Positions 20,291-30,719 of a DNA stretch of 64,000 nt are shown here, piece by piece (position 1 is the first letter of the stretch; the number at the start of each line of letters is the position of its first letter). A program made the position numbers and the translations under genes. The DNA comes from Piezodorus guildinii. Its lineage: Eukaryota; Arthropoda; Insecta; Hemiptera; Pentatomidae. Location of the stretch: the NCBI GenBank assembly GCA_023052935.1, contig CM041295.1, positions 168,880,366-168,944,365 on the forward strand. The letters are read 5' to 3'. The notes beneath the pieces are model-generated. The model made no database searches and was not told the origin of the DNA. It saw only the letters and a list, made by a program, of their open reading frames with translations.

Positions 20291-21018
20291 GAATAATAAT
20301 ATAATATGTTCAAAATACAAGATAACATAAATATAATAGGTAAATAAACGTTTCTATCTGTTTTGTTATTAATTTTAATTGAAATTAGGAAACTAATTAG
20401 GATTCTTCGGAAATTGGGGAGAAAGGAGATGATTGAACAGGCGAGATTTGAATGTCGGAAGAGCATTGGAGTCACGGATATAAGAAAGGATAGAGTTCCA
20501 TAAGGATGAGGATCGAATTAGGAAAGATCTGTCAAAAGCTGCATTATATACATGTCCGAAGGCCGTGAGCGAGTGTGGCGGGGTGTACTGAGGATTTGAA
20601 AAGAAACATATCTTATATGTAAGACGGACGGCGGGATTGGAGAACATGGAAGAGAAAGGAAGACAGAAAGTACTTACAACGGTAGGAAGGGTAAAGCCAC
20701 TTCAACTCTTCGTAGAATCGGGTGACAGAGGTGTCTCTGGATATCCCTAGGATAAGCGGATAAAGCAGTTGAATAATCGTTTTAGTTTTGCCTTGAGATT
20801 TCCAGAGACACCCCATACACCGCACAGCAATAGTCAAAGTGGGGGAATATTAAGGAACTAACCAAAAGCCTAACGGTTTCAAATGGAAGAAGGTGACGAA
20901 GGTAATTTAGGTGTTTTAAGGTGGAAAATGTGCGACGAGAGATTTCGGAGACATGGTTATTCCAGGATAAGGTGTGATCGAAGGTGAGTCCTAGGTTTTT
21001 AACGCTTTGGTGAAACTT
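20291..21018 (-). mobile_element. CR1/L2-like LINE 3' part (RT end, C-terminus, UTR)
   Basis: Minus strand from 21018: VKNLGLTFDHTLSWNNHVSE, RTFSTLKHLNYLRHLLPFET, SLIFPHFDYC, then after frameshifts DTSVTRFYEELKWL and RRPSYI, then FDRSFLIRSSSLWNSILSYI near 20480-20540 and TFKSRLFNHLL. The order (LG-x-D-x-x-L-x-W, then SL-x-x-P-x-x-DYC, then LWN-x-x-P) is typical of CR1/L2-type ORF2 C-termini. The AT-rich UTR ends at ATAATAAT near 20291. Broken by several frameshifts. Confidence 0.8.
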
Positions 21019-21043
21019 TATATATATATATATAACTTTTTAC

Positions 21044-21439
21044 TCATATTTAAACCAACACGATTTTTTTCCTTCCATATCTTTTTTATTATCATTTTCA
21101 TACAATTTGTCAAATGAAGTCAACTTTTCGGAGCTTTTCCCCCATTATCAAGACTTTTTCTTATTTATACATACTATTTTCTTTAGCTCACAGCTACTAA
21201 GAATAACCGCTTATAAGGTGGACTATTGGCTCTAACAATAGCTATAGCTGGAGCCAATAGTCAACCTTATAAGCGGTTATTCTCAGTAGCTGTGAGCTAA
21301 AGAAAATAGTATGTATAAATAGAAAAAAGTCTTGATAGTGGGGAAAAAGCCCCGAAATTTTGAGTACATTTGACAAATTGTATAACAATGATAATAAAAA
21401 AGATATGGAAGGAAAAAAATTGTGCTGGTTTTAATATGA
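21044..21439. repeat. 396 bp near-perfect inverted repeat (palindrome)
   Basis: Two 198-base arms share one centre at 21241/21242. Outer ends TCATATT/AATATGA and inner ends TTGGCTC/GAGCCAA give the same centre, so the arms have no net indel difference. A few scattered mismatches exist. Each arm contains a motif like CTTGATARTGGGG..CCCCGAAA with a G/C stem. It is flanked by (TA)n on the left. No coding capacity. It could be a fold-back MITE, or inverted termini of a Penelope-like element. Confidence 0.9.
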
Positions 21440-21639
21440 ATTATTAACAAAATGGTCCTTAAGTGGTACTGCTCTAGAAAAATATTTTTTTATTTTTACT
21501 TAGCTATTACATCATACATTGACGACACGTGATATGCTGTGTCGTCACGGTCACATCTTATTAGTTTCATGGCAATGATTCCAGAGTATGATAAGAGTAC
21601 GTAATACAATTTATTATAAACTGACAATATTTATTTTTT

Positions 21640-22080
21640 ACTTTCACTTACCTATATATGAAATATATAGTAAGGGAAAGTATTGCGCTCGTGAAAATTG
21701 TCCAATTTAGTTTTCAACGGAAATACACGATTTAGGTTCCCCTCAGTCCAAATGACCAAGTCTCGCAAAAAGATTTGTGTGTGTGTGGTCAGTATAGCTC
21801 AAAACGATAAGTTGTGTAAAAAAAAAAAAAAAAAAAAAAATCCGTATTTAAGAAGCGTAAATGCCTGAGAACTTGTAGCAATCTTTTCAACACAATTGGC
21901 AGACCAGGATAGCCACTTGCATACCATGCATTTTATAGTACCTTTCTTACGAAAACGCTATAACGATTTTGATTAAGCCCAGCTAAAGCTATATCCATGT
22001 AAAATTTAATGGCCTTTAAAGGAAAAAATATCGTAATGAAACCCTGGCAGACTATGTTTAATGAATAATATAAATGAAAT
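21640..22080 (-). repeat. Helentron-like repeat, 3' half (copy e)
   Basis: Reverse orientation: ACTTTCACTTACC, then ATATATAGTAAGGGAAAGTA (terminal hairpin), CAATTTAGTTTTCAACGGAA, GACCAAGTCTCGCAAAAAG, a 24-base poly-A, then GGCCTTTAAAGG and the AAACCCTGGCAG block. Confidence 0.75.
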
Positions 22081-22179
22081 GCTGGTTGAAATAGTTAGTT
22101 AGTTGACGGGGCTTATTTCCTTTCCAATGGAATCCTGCTTCCTAAGGTACCATGATGGCTGGACTACACACACAATTAC

Positions 22180-22225
22180 ACCCGCTGATGTCGCCTTTGA
22201 GCTGCCGCTTCCACTCAACCCTCCG
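22180..22225 (+). repeat. Short dispersed repeat R, copy 3 (partial)
   Basis: CCCGCTGATGTCGCCTTTGA and GCTTCCACTCAACC match copy 2 at 17490-17530. Confidence 0.4.
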
Positions 22226-22491
22226 ATCTCATACCGTCCGACTCATAATCGCCAAACTTTTTTTTAGCAAGAGAGCTAAACGTTAAACCTCTCAGTTAAT
22301 TCATTCATTTAAAAGACTGTTTTTTAAATATTTTTTGTTTCTTTGTTTAGATGTTTATTAGGATACTCACAATCTGATTGCCGTTTATTACTGCGCGTCT
22401 TCGTTGTACACGCACAGATGTTACTTTTTTTTTAATGAAATGAAGTTTTCAAAAAAAATTATTCTTGACGAATAATTTCCGAAGAATAACC

Positions 22492-23560
22492 AAAATCTGG
22501 TGCAGGCAACACACGACTTACCTAGGACGTTAAAGTCAATTTAAGAACTATTAAATAAACTTAAATGGCTCCCCTACGCTGATACGGTACTACAGGGAGA
22601 AGAAAAAATAAACTTAGGGTTCGAATATAACAAGAATAAGAGAACTTAATTATATACAATATTTACAACGTACACCAGATACAAATATGTTTTTTATCAT
22701 GATTTCAGTTGTCCTTTTTTCGTGATAACAGAGTTTTAAACATCGTTCGAATTAGCTAAGAATAATACAATATTTTTTTTGAGAAAGTAATAAAAGTAAC
22801 AGGAAAAATACTTTCTCAATATAATGAGTACAAAAAAGGTTTACAGAATGTCTTCAGTTTCGTTGAAGCAACATATGTTTTAGATTAAGTAATATAGCAA
22901 TATAAAGTTTTTATGTACAATAATAACTTATGTTTATGCCCTATTCATCACATCACATTTCCTTTCACATTTCACATGAGATAAAAATTATTCTACATTT
23001 TTCGAATCTACAAAATTAAAAGTACTTTAAGAGAAGAATTTTGGAAATATTGGCATTAAATCCCAGTCAGAATAAATCAATCAGAATGAAACCTACATGA
23101 TATTTGTTGAGTATTTTAGAGGTGTTTAAATTATTTTTGTAATATAACATTGGATTTATACAGTTGAGTTGAATTACTTGAATAAATAAGTATCTTTAGA
23201 AAATTATCAATTTGTATTTTTTTCGATTTCAATTATTTAATTTTTCCTTCTCCCCAATAAGAAAACAATATTAAAGCCCATTAAATTTTACATCGGTGTG
23301 CTAAGCTTGATTCAAGCCATAAGAGCCTTTTTAAGAATACTAAAAATGAAATTGGCGCTTCTGGACCTTTATTTTTTATGAAAAATTTGCTTTAACATCC
23401 CAGGCATATGCTTGCCTAAAATATGAATTTTAGGTTTTGTAAAATTTCTTGTTTTTGAGCTGGGCTTACCACACACACACCATTTTGCGGGACTGGTTAT
23501 TTGGAGCTTAATTGGACCAGAAATTCTAAAATAATAACTGCATAAATATTTTATCCCAGA
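22492..23560 (+). repeat. Helentron-like repeat, near full length (copy f)
   Basis: About 1.07 kb, running from AAAATCTGGTGCAGGCAACA at the 5' end through TTTTAGATTAAGTAATATAG (22875), the AAATCCCAGTCAG block, CATCCCAGGCATATGCTTGC and GCGGGACTGGTTATTTGG. The last about 100 bases and the 3' hairpin are diverged. Non-coding. Family order can be read from this copy and from 51904-53690. Confidence 0.75.
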
Positions 23561-23714
23561 CAAATAGTTAAGATGATATTTTAGAGATATAATTAATGGA
23601 TCTTCCACATTCAGTAAAAAATGAGCAAAACATTATTAAAAGGCCGAAAGATCCCACCTCATTTCAATTAATAAAAACTATTTTAAAAACTATCCATTTT
23701 CGAACTCTTTTAAA

Positions 23715-24781
23715 GGGAAATTAAAATATTTAAAGTTTACTCATTCCTTTGTTAAGTTGTAAGTTTACATCAGTTGCGACAAGAAATGAAGCATCAATTG
23801 CCGAAACAAAATCACATTTTTTGGAACCTTTAATAGCACCAACCTTCTTCCACACTTCTTTTATTGTGCTGCTACTGTTGATGAAATTTACATAGCTCAT
23901 CCATGAATTTTTCTTACTTGCCCTCAAAACCTTGTTCGCAAATGATCGCATTTTTTTTTAAGTTAATTAAATCTTCTTCTGATTTCGATTTTTTGAATCG
24001 GTTGAGTGCTCTTTTTTTACTCATGATTGTGACGCGGCATTCCTCATTCCAACAAGGGACTAAGCGTTTTTTATTGGCGATTATTTTGTGTGGGATGCTC
24101 TTCTTTGCTGCATCGAGTATGCTGAGGTAGAAGAAAGAAATACTGTCCTCCAATTAATTTACTGTATGTTTCTTTCTTAACATTTCTGCTTCTATTAATG
24201 ACGAGAACTTCTCCCAATTTGCTTTTTTAAACGGCCATCTAGAAATGCATGTTGAATTTGAATTTATATCGTTGTGGAATTTGATTGTAATTGGGAAGTA
24301 CTCAATTCCGTACAAGGTGTCTTTTATTTGCCAATGAACTTTGTGGTGGAGTTTGACATCCACAAATGACAAATCAATAGCGGAAGGATTAACACAAAAA
24401 TGAGTCGGGGAGCCACCACTAACTAATAATAAGAAGTTATGATTGTCCATGAATATTTCTATCTCCTTCCCTCTAGTAGTCGGATAGCGTGGAGCCCTGG
24501 TGTGTGCTGTGTCCGTTCAGCTACGACTTCTAAGGACGATTTGATGTCAACAAACGCCATTATCGCGACTCCTCCCCAGGCAGCCTTACAATCAGTTCTG
24601 TCTTTTCGATAAATATTAAGATTTTTTAAATTTACAGTGTGCGATTGCAAAAATGTGTCTCTTGTAAACAAAAACAAATAGGATTTTCTTTGGAAAGAAG
24701 AATTTTAAAATATTCGTAATGCTTGTAGGAACCATTAGAGTTCCACTGCACAATCACAGATTTCTTACAATTAATTGTCTT
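23715..24781 (-). pseudogene. I-type LINE ORF2 N-terminal part: endonuclease and linker
   Basis: Minus strand from 24781: IVQWNSNG, then NPICFCLQETHF (endonuclease motifs with catalytic Glu), GGVAIMAFVDIKSSLEVV, an internal deletion, then AIDLSFVDVKLHHKVHWQIK and GIEYFPITI (Tyr at the position of the usual SDHFPI Asp-His), and the linker VPCWNEECRVTIMSKKRALN and KKNSWMSYVNFI. The sequence ends before the RT. The Asp-His loss, internal deletion and stops (for example after HTVN at 24154) make it dead. Block order fits the I/LOA group. Directly followed on the right by the Jockey-A poly-T. Confidence 0.8.
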
Positions 24782-24913
24782 AATTTTTTTTTTTTATATA
24801 TTTATTTATTGGAATTTACAACTGTATAACAAGTAATACAACAAGTAAATTTGAATGAAACATAAACAAGTCATGAAACACATGTAGAGAAGCTTCCCAA
24901 TAGAAAAAATATT

Positions 24914-27557
24914 CTAAACTAGAAAGTCCCGGGGCCATCTCCTTTTTAGACGCCTCGGAGGATTGTCAGGAATTGAAGAGGAAGAAAGGACTGAAACGAA
25001 AGGATTAGGGTGGGAATGGAGTTTGTCATGGAAGGATTGATACCTCGTACGGGCCAAATCAGCAACATATGGGACATTAAGGTCTTTATGGATGAGTTTG
25101 TTGGTGACAAAGTAAGGAGCATTGAGGATTTAGAGAAGGATTTTGGACTGAAGAGATTGGATACAAGAAGAATTCGATGGTTTAGTAGAGCCCCAAAGCT
25201 CTACTCCATAAGTCCATATCGGGCTTAGGATAGTCATGGAGATGAATCATTTGTAGTTAAGGGGAAGATTAGAACGTTTGTCTAGTAAGTGTTGAAGTAG
25301 TCGAAAACGTCGTGCAGCTTCTTGTCGTTTCAGTCTTGTATTAGGATTCCAAGTGAGGCGTTTGTCAAGGTGCAGTCCTAGATATCGGATCTATTCAACC
25401 GGGACAAGAGGAGTATTATTGAAGGAGACAGTGGGGCAGGAAGTCATAGGTTTACGACGAAGGGTAAATGTAATTTGGTTGGATTTGTTGGAATTTATTT
25501 TAATTCTCCAGTTCTGACACCATACTTCAAGGTCTCTGAGGTGGGATTGGAGAGTTTGAGAGGCAATAGTTGGATCAGTATTGACTGATAACACACAAGT
25601 GTCATCAGCATAGGTAGAAAGGAAGGTGTTAGGATGGGTTGGGATATCAGCTGTATAAACTGTGTAAAGGATGGGTCCTAGGATACTACCTTGAGGGACA
25701 CCAGCAGACTGACTAAAAATGGACGAAAATGAATTTTTATGATTGATTTTGAAGGATCTGTCAGTGCGGTAGGACTGGATAATAAGGAAGTATGTAGGGG
25801 GAAGGAATTAGCGGAGCTTGTGAAGCAATCCCGGGTGCCAGACTCGGTCGAAGGCCTGTTCCGCGTCAAGGAAGGCTTCCGTACAATACAAGGCACGCTC
25901 CAAAGTAGACGAGACAACGTCCACCACACGATGACATTGCTGGATAGTGGAGTGGGACGTCCTGAATCCAAACTGATGATCAGGAATTATGGAATTAGTA
26001 TCAAGGATGGGGTACAGGCATTTTAGGATAGGTTTTTCCAATATTTTACCCATGATTGGTAGAAGTGAGATGGGACGGTAAGAAGATGGATTTTCAGGCG
26101 GTTTCTTAGGCTTGGGTATCATTTTGACGATGGATAATTTCCAGGAGGCAGGAAAGTAGGTGGAACGAAGTACGGAATTATATATGTAAGTGAGATAGAG
26201 GATAGCTTTTCGAGGAAGTGCTTTTAAAATATGGGAAGTTATAAGATCATGCCCAGGAGCTTTGCGGGATGGTAAACTCTGAATAATGTTAGATATTTCT
26301 GACGGATGGAACGCTTTAGGAGGAAGGGCCATTTGGAGTGGAATATCTAGTTCATCTTCTATAAGCTTAACGTGACCAGGATTATGGACATCTGGTTGTG
26401 GATTAAAGGTTCGAAAAAGGTGCTGACCGAATATCTGGGCCTTCTCTTCATCAGATCTTGTCCAGACATGGGATTCTGTTAGGAGTGGATGATTACAGTT
26501 TTTGAACTTCAGTAGCTTTTTTGTCGTCATCCATAATGATCTGTCTGTAATAGTAAGTTTTTCGGTGAAGTTGAGTAAGTTTTGAATTTTTGCTTTTCTG
26601 ATTTATGTTTTCAGTCTGTTAGTCAGACCTTCGATCTTGCCCTGCGTTTTTCCCTTAATAAGATTCGAATGTGCTGTGGCAGGGTAGTATCCTGTGAGTT
26701 GGTAATCTTAATGGTCAAAGTGTTGTCAAGTATGCTACTGCTAATTGAGTCAGTCAGTTGTTCAACGGCTTTATCAATATCATGTGTAGTCTTAAGTGGG
26801 ATTTTTAAGTCCAGTTTGGTTTCCAAGTCACTTCTGAATCCGTCCCAGTCTACTCGTCCTGTAATCAGAGTGGGAATGGTGGGTTTAGGAACAAGGCTCG
26901 AGTGCAAGGAAAGCAGAACTGGGCTATGATCAGATGAAAGGTCATTTAGGGTTTTGATTGTGGATTGGGAGGAAGATATCTGAGAGGAAACAAATATATC
27001 AAGGATATCTGGACGTTTTTTGAGGGATGTTGGCCAATATGTTGGGCTCATAGGAGAAAGGATAGTATAACAATTGGAGTTATAGACGCGAGAAAGGACA
27101 TTACCACGGGAGTTGGATGTTCGGCATCCCCATCGTTGGTGTTTAGCGTTATAGTCACCTCCAGCAATGAAGCGCGGTCCTAAGGATCGGAAGAGGGTTT
27201 CAAGTTGGTTAAAGGAAAAGAAGTTACCAGGAGGACAGTATACAGCTGAGAGTGTAAGATGGAAAGGACGAGTTGGAATGATTACCGAGGTTGATTGTAT
27301 GGCATCAGTTGGAGTAGAAGGAATAAGAGAATGGGGTAAGGATTTATGGATAAGGATGCATGGGAAGTGTTGTCGGGATGGTCAGATCTATAAGTGATGT
27401 AGTCACGTATTTAAAAATTTGATCGTTGTGTGAAGTGAGTTTCAGTAAGTAGTGCTATGTCTATGTGGTTGTCATGAAGAAATAAGTCCAGTTCGTCACG
27501 ATGGTTATACAGGCCATTAGCATTCCACAAGATAATCGCTAGGGGCTTTACACTCAT
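24914..27557 (-). pseudogene. Jockey-A ORF2: APE endonuclease and reverse transcriptase
   Basis: Starts MSVKPLAIILWNANGL (27557), with LLTETHF (catalytic Glu), then FIAGGDYNAKHQRWG near 27150, DLSSDHSPVLLSL near 26920, linker, RT SYRPISLLPIMGKILEK, DHQFGFRTSHST, FDRVWHPGLL, GVPQGS, STYADDTCVLS near 25600, WCQNWRIKINSNKS, and the terminus IPDNPPRRLKRRWPRDFLV. Key catalytic motifs are still legible, but frameshifts near 25970, 25650, 25400, 26600 and 27050 and stops (for example after RSNF) break it. Length is close to a full Jockey ORF2 of about 880-900 residues. Confidence 0.9.
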
Positions 27558-27599
27558 CGTTCGAGATTAAATGGAACTTGCGAAAGGACTCTGGTGAGA

Positions 27600-28412
27600 A
27601 GGGTGATCAGCGGTTGGATGGTAGCTTTGAGATCAGAGAGAAAGGACTCAAGGATGGAGTATATATTGGAAGGATCTTGATTAGGAAACTGATGTGGATA
27701 AGATACCTGGGGTGGATATTATTATTATATATATATTATATATTATTGGTTCTGGATTATTGGCTGGGAGCTAAACTCGCCGTGGGGTATGAAGCTGTTC
27801 AGTCCGCTGAGATAACAGAGGTTGGGGCTTTGGCTGATTTGGTGGATTATAAGGACGTTCAGGAATTTTGGTAGGATGCTCAGGAGGGAGTTTCACCCGT
27901 AAGGGTAGATTTTGGGAAGGGGTGACTTCTGAGAGAGATTTCCTAGCTTCTTCAGTGGGAACTCTGGATGCAGGCTGCTGTGGTGCGATCATATTAGCAG
28001 TTTTTGGAATTTCAGGAAAATCAGACAAATTATTTAACTCTGGTACCTGAGGACGTATCTTCTGATCTATTCTTTTTACAGATGAATTTTGTGATCTCTG
28101 GCGAAGAAGGCTTTTGTAAAGGACACAACCCCTATAACTAGCCGGGTGGCCTTCCCCGCAAAGAACACACTTTGCTGGCTCAGTCTGAGATTTCGGGCTA
28201 GTGGCTGAGGCATGTGGTCCGGCACACTTAACACACCTAGCCTGGTGGAAACAGTATGATTTAGTTGTCTAAAGGTTTGGCATTTGGTGCACTGAACAAT
28301 AGTAGTTTTTTGCCTAGGCTCTTCGAAACGGACAGATGATGGTTAGGTTAGGGTATTGGAGTAGGTGCTCAACCTCTTGGTTATTAGCACCGAATAAATT
28401 TGTAGTAACAGA
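27600..28412 (-). pseudogene. Jockey-A ORF1 (Gag-like) C-terminal part with zinc knuckles
   Basis: Minus strand: end of the PRE_C2HC region (NQEVEHLLQYPNL), then three CCHC-type knuckles readable with one frameshift (CTKCQTF near 28290, CVKCAGPHA, CVLCGEGHPASYRGC near 28160), followed by a Pro-rich tail open from 28028 to 27771. Gag-like ORF1 binds element RNA and directs particle localisation in the Jockey group. N-terminal half missing. Confidence 0.8.
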
Positions 28413-28640
28413 TTTGTTTTACTCTTTTTTCCTTCTTTTTATTTATTTATTTTTCCTTCTATTTATTTTTTTTTTTATTTATTTTTTTTTTTATTGTTTA
28501 TTTTTTTTTTATTATTCTTTTGTTAACACATTCTGAATTAGTGAATTTTTTCTTTCTTTATTTATTATTTTTATATATTTTTTTTTTATTACTACTATTT
28601 TTTTTTGTTTTCTTTCTTTCTTTATTTTTTTTTCTTATAG
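28413..28640 (-). repeat. T-rich low-complexity tract, probable LINE poly-A tail region
   Basis: About 230 bases of T with scattered ATT, CTTT and ATTT units. It directly follows the stop of the I-type ORF2 C-terminus on the minus strand, so an expanded poly-A tail is likely. Confidence 0.6.
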
Positions 28641-29050
28641 TTGCGGGAGTAGAGAACATTCTTTGACGAACCTAATCAGTGAACTAACTGTTTCACTAGA
28701 GTCCTTCAAGCTCTCACTCAACGATCTAGCTAGGTTAAGTTTATCCATTTGTACATGAAATTTGGGGCAGTTCTCAATTATGTGTTTTATTGAGAGAGAC
28801 ACTCTACACAAGTCACACATTGGTACGGGCTGCCTGAGGATGAGATGGAGATGTGTAAGTCTGCTATGTCCTATGCGAAGTCTCGCCAAAGCAGTTTTCT
28901 CGCGGCGATTACTTCGCAATGATGTATTCCATGGATCAGGCGATTGCTTGATATTTCTTAATTTATTGGTGTTGTCAAGTTCCGACCACATCTGTTCCCA
29001 TGCCTGATATATTTTGACTTAGGTAATTTTTACGCTTCTTGATGTAAGTT
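28635..29050 (-). pseudogene. I-type LINE ORF2 C-terminus (post RNase H)
   Basis: Minus-strand frame 28991-28635. It carries the block KTALARLRIGHSRLTHLHLI followed by the CCHC knuckle CDLCRVSLSIKHIIENC, then EC..LPQL and stop. This is the usual terminus of I/R1/LOA-type ORF2 proteins downstream of RNase H. RT and RNase H are missing because the copy is 5'-truncated or joined to a SINE at about 29060. Confidence 0.8.
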
Positions 29051-29064
29051 TGGTTGGATTTGGA

Positions 29065-29246
29065 CGTTTGACAATGCAGCTTCTTTCGTTAAAAGGTGAT
29101 CCCGAGCCTGTGCGATGTCAGGTACTCGTTAAAGATCCCTATCCTAATAAAACCTGGATAGGCAAAATTTAGGACTCCCACTGTAGCATCGTCCGATTAG
29201 CCATAGTAGCATAAAGTGACGTTAAATAAATAAACATAAACAGCCT
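29065..29246 (+). mobile_element. SINE1, 5'-truncated
   Basis: GTTAAAAGGTGATCCCGAGC, GTGCGATGTCAGGTACTCG, CCTAATAAAACCTGGATAGG, GTCCGATTAGCCATAGTAGC and AAAGTGACGTTAAATAAATA. Nearly identical to the body at 57600-57740. Lacks the tRNA-like head. It separates the I-type terminus from a Jockey ORF1. Confidence 0.8.
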
Positions 29247-30008
29247 TCTCACCTGAAATATTTCCGGATTATTACTGGCTGGTTCGAGGTCCACAAAAAA
29301 TAATGGCAATGGGTATTTTCCTGTGGGGTGTGTCACTGAAAAGATGTTCCGTGCGTGATGCCCAATTTCTTCCAGACCTCGTTAATTTGCATCATTGGGA
29401 GTGGATGAGTGGAGCCCGCGTAAAACCACTCGATAAGATTTTTCTTGTCTCAACTGATAACAATGGAAATCATAATTTTTTGAACTCAAATAATTTACCA
29501 GTTTTTTGTAATTATCTTTTGTGGTGGTATTAATTTTGATATCGCTTAGTCGAGAATAACACTGAAAGTTCGGTTGTCCGATGAGAGCGGCGATTTCATC
29601 ACCAAACGATATAAAATCAATAATATTGAAAACATAGATAGGAGGTGGCTGGGGATCAGAAAATCCTTGAGGCTAGTTTGAAATGTTGAATGAATCGGAA
29701 TGGTTCGTGATAGAAGACGTTGCGTTTGAAAGTGGTGTGGCGTTTAAAACGGAAGGCGCCGGAGATTCAATTTGGTTGGCTGCAGTGGTGCTGCGAGTTT
29801 TTGGCGGAGAAGGAATTGATTTTGGCGGTTGTTTGGACTTGGCCAATTTATTTATTTTTTTGTTTGGCGAATTACAGCCGGACCCGGTGTTGTTCCTATG
29901 GCGTTTCTGGCGTCGCGTTAAATATTGGGAGTCGGATTCGCTAATCTCAGAGAATGGCGTTTCTTCCCCTGATTCATCATAAGATAGTAGAGTCTTATCT
30001 AAATCCAT
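29247..30008 (-). pseudogene. Jockey-type LINE ORF1 N-terminal part with PRE_C2HC domain
   Basis: Starts MDLDKTLLSYDESGE at 30008, a Ser/Pro/Lys-rich low-complexity N-terminus. An in-frame TAG (about 29675) follows, and the same frame continues DPQPPPIYVFNIIDF, then the PRE_C2HC domain: NYDFHCYQLRQEKSYRVVLR and KYPLPLFFVDLEPASNNPEI. A second in-frame stop lies in it (about 29385). The CCHC knuckles that should follow are cut off by the SINE at 29246. This protein is RNA-binding in the Jockey group. Only two stops, so a moderately old copy. Confidence 0.85.
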
Positions 30009-30719
30009 GATGAATACAATAGAAGAAATAAATATAAAGTCCTCTTATATTGTGAGCTAAATAAAAATAAATTAAAAAAAAATAAATTAAAAAAAATAAG
30101 TTATATAGACTTATATAAATTACTAATAATAGTAAATTAACGTAAATATCTTAAAACTAAACTATTTACAATATATACATATACATAGAAAACATAAAAC
30201 AAAACGAACATTTCTGATTTACTAAAATAAAAATAAAGTCCTGGAAAAAGAGAAAAAACACACAAAACATAAAAAAAAAAAAAAATAAAAAAAATATCAA
30301 ATAAAGTCTAACAGGAAGAAAATAAAAGTTTATATGACGAATGTCTAGGTTACAAAGTCCGAAATGTCAATATTGCCGACCGAGACCTTGTAAAAAAAGA
30401 TGAGGATTAGTAAGTCCTAGCCTAGGCCTTATCTCCAGCCTAGGACGGCCACCAGTCTATTACTGTCTATCGAACTAATTGCCACTCACCTCGAGATATG
30501 TGTTCGTTAATGTGTTTATCGGTGCAACCACTCACGATTTACAAAGTTTGAAGCATTTTCAAGCAGTATCACATTGATGAGAAGGAAACTAACATAGAGC
30601 AATACGTCAGTAGAACTGTGCCAACGGCCAATTTAGAAAAAACGTCATAAAATTTAAATTAAAAAAGTCAAAATTTTTAAAATTAGTTTATAATTTTCAA
30701 GAGCCTCTTTATTGATTAG
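30009..30719 (-). other. Probable LINE 5' UTR, then junction with I-type ORF1 end
   Basis: Lies upstream of the Jockey ORF1 start. It contains A-rich runs (30070-30110, 30262-30300) and a GC-richer stretch at 30400-30480 (CCTAGGCCTTATCTCCAGCC). No coding frame. Assignment as 5' UTR is positional inference. Confidence 0.4.

Larger units (their letters stand above)
24785..28412 (-). mobile_element. Jockey-A LINE, 3.6 kb, 5'-truncated in ORF1
   Basis: The longest Jockey-A copy and the reference for other fragments. Minus strand from 28412: end of ORF1 with CCHC knuckles, ORF2 from 27557 to the stop at 24914, then a 3' UTR with ACAGTTGTAAAT and a poly-A tail (T run 24785-24795). Multiple frameshifts. 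It lies between two I-type LINE fragments in the same orientation. Confidence 0.9.

Noticed and set aside
21044..21439. Pre-miRNA hairpin
   Set aside because: Arms of 198 bases are far longer than a miRNA precursor; better seen as an inverted repeat element.
25010..25228. Plus-strand frame starting MGMEFVMEGLIP, also seen at 6608
   Set aside because: Repeated antisense product of Jockey-A ORF2, not a gene family.
28336..28536. 66-codon plus-strand frame rich in Phe and Leu
   Set aside because: Driven by the T-rich tail region.
29683..29982. 99- and 74-codon plus-strand frames
   Set aside because: Antisense to the Jockey ORF1 N-terminus.
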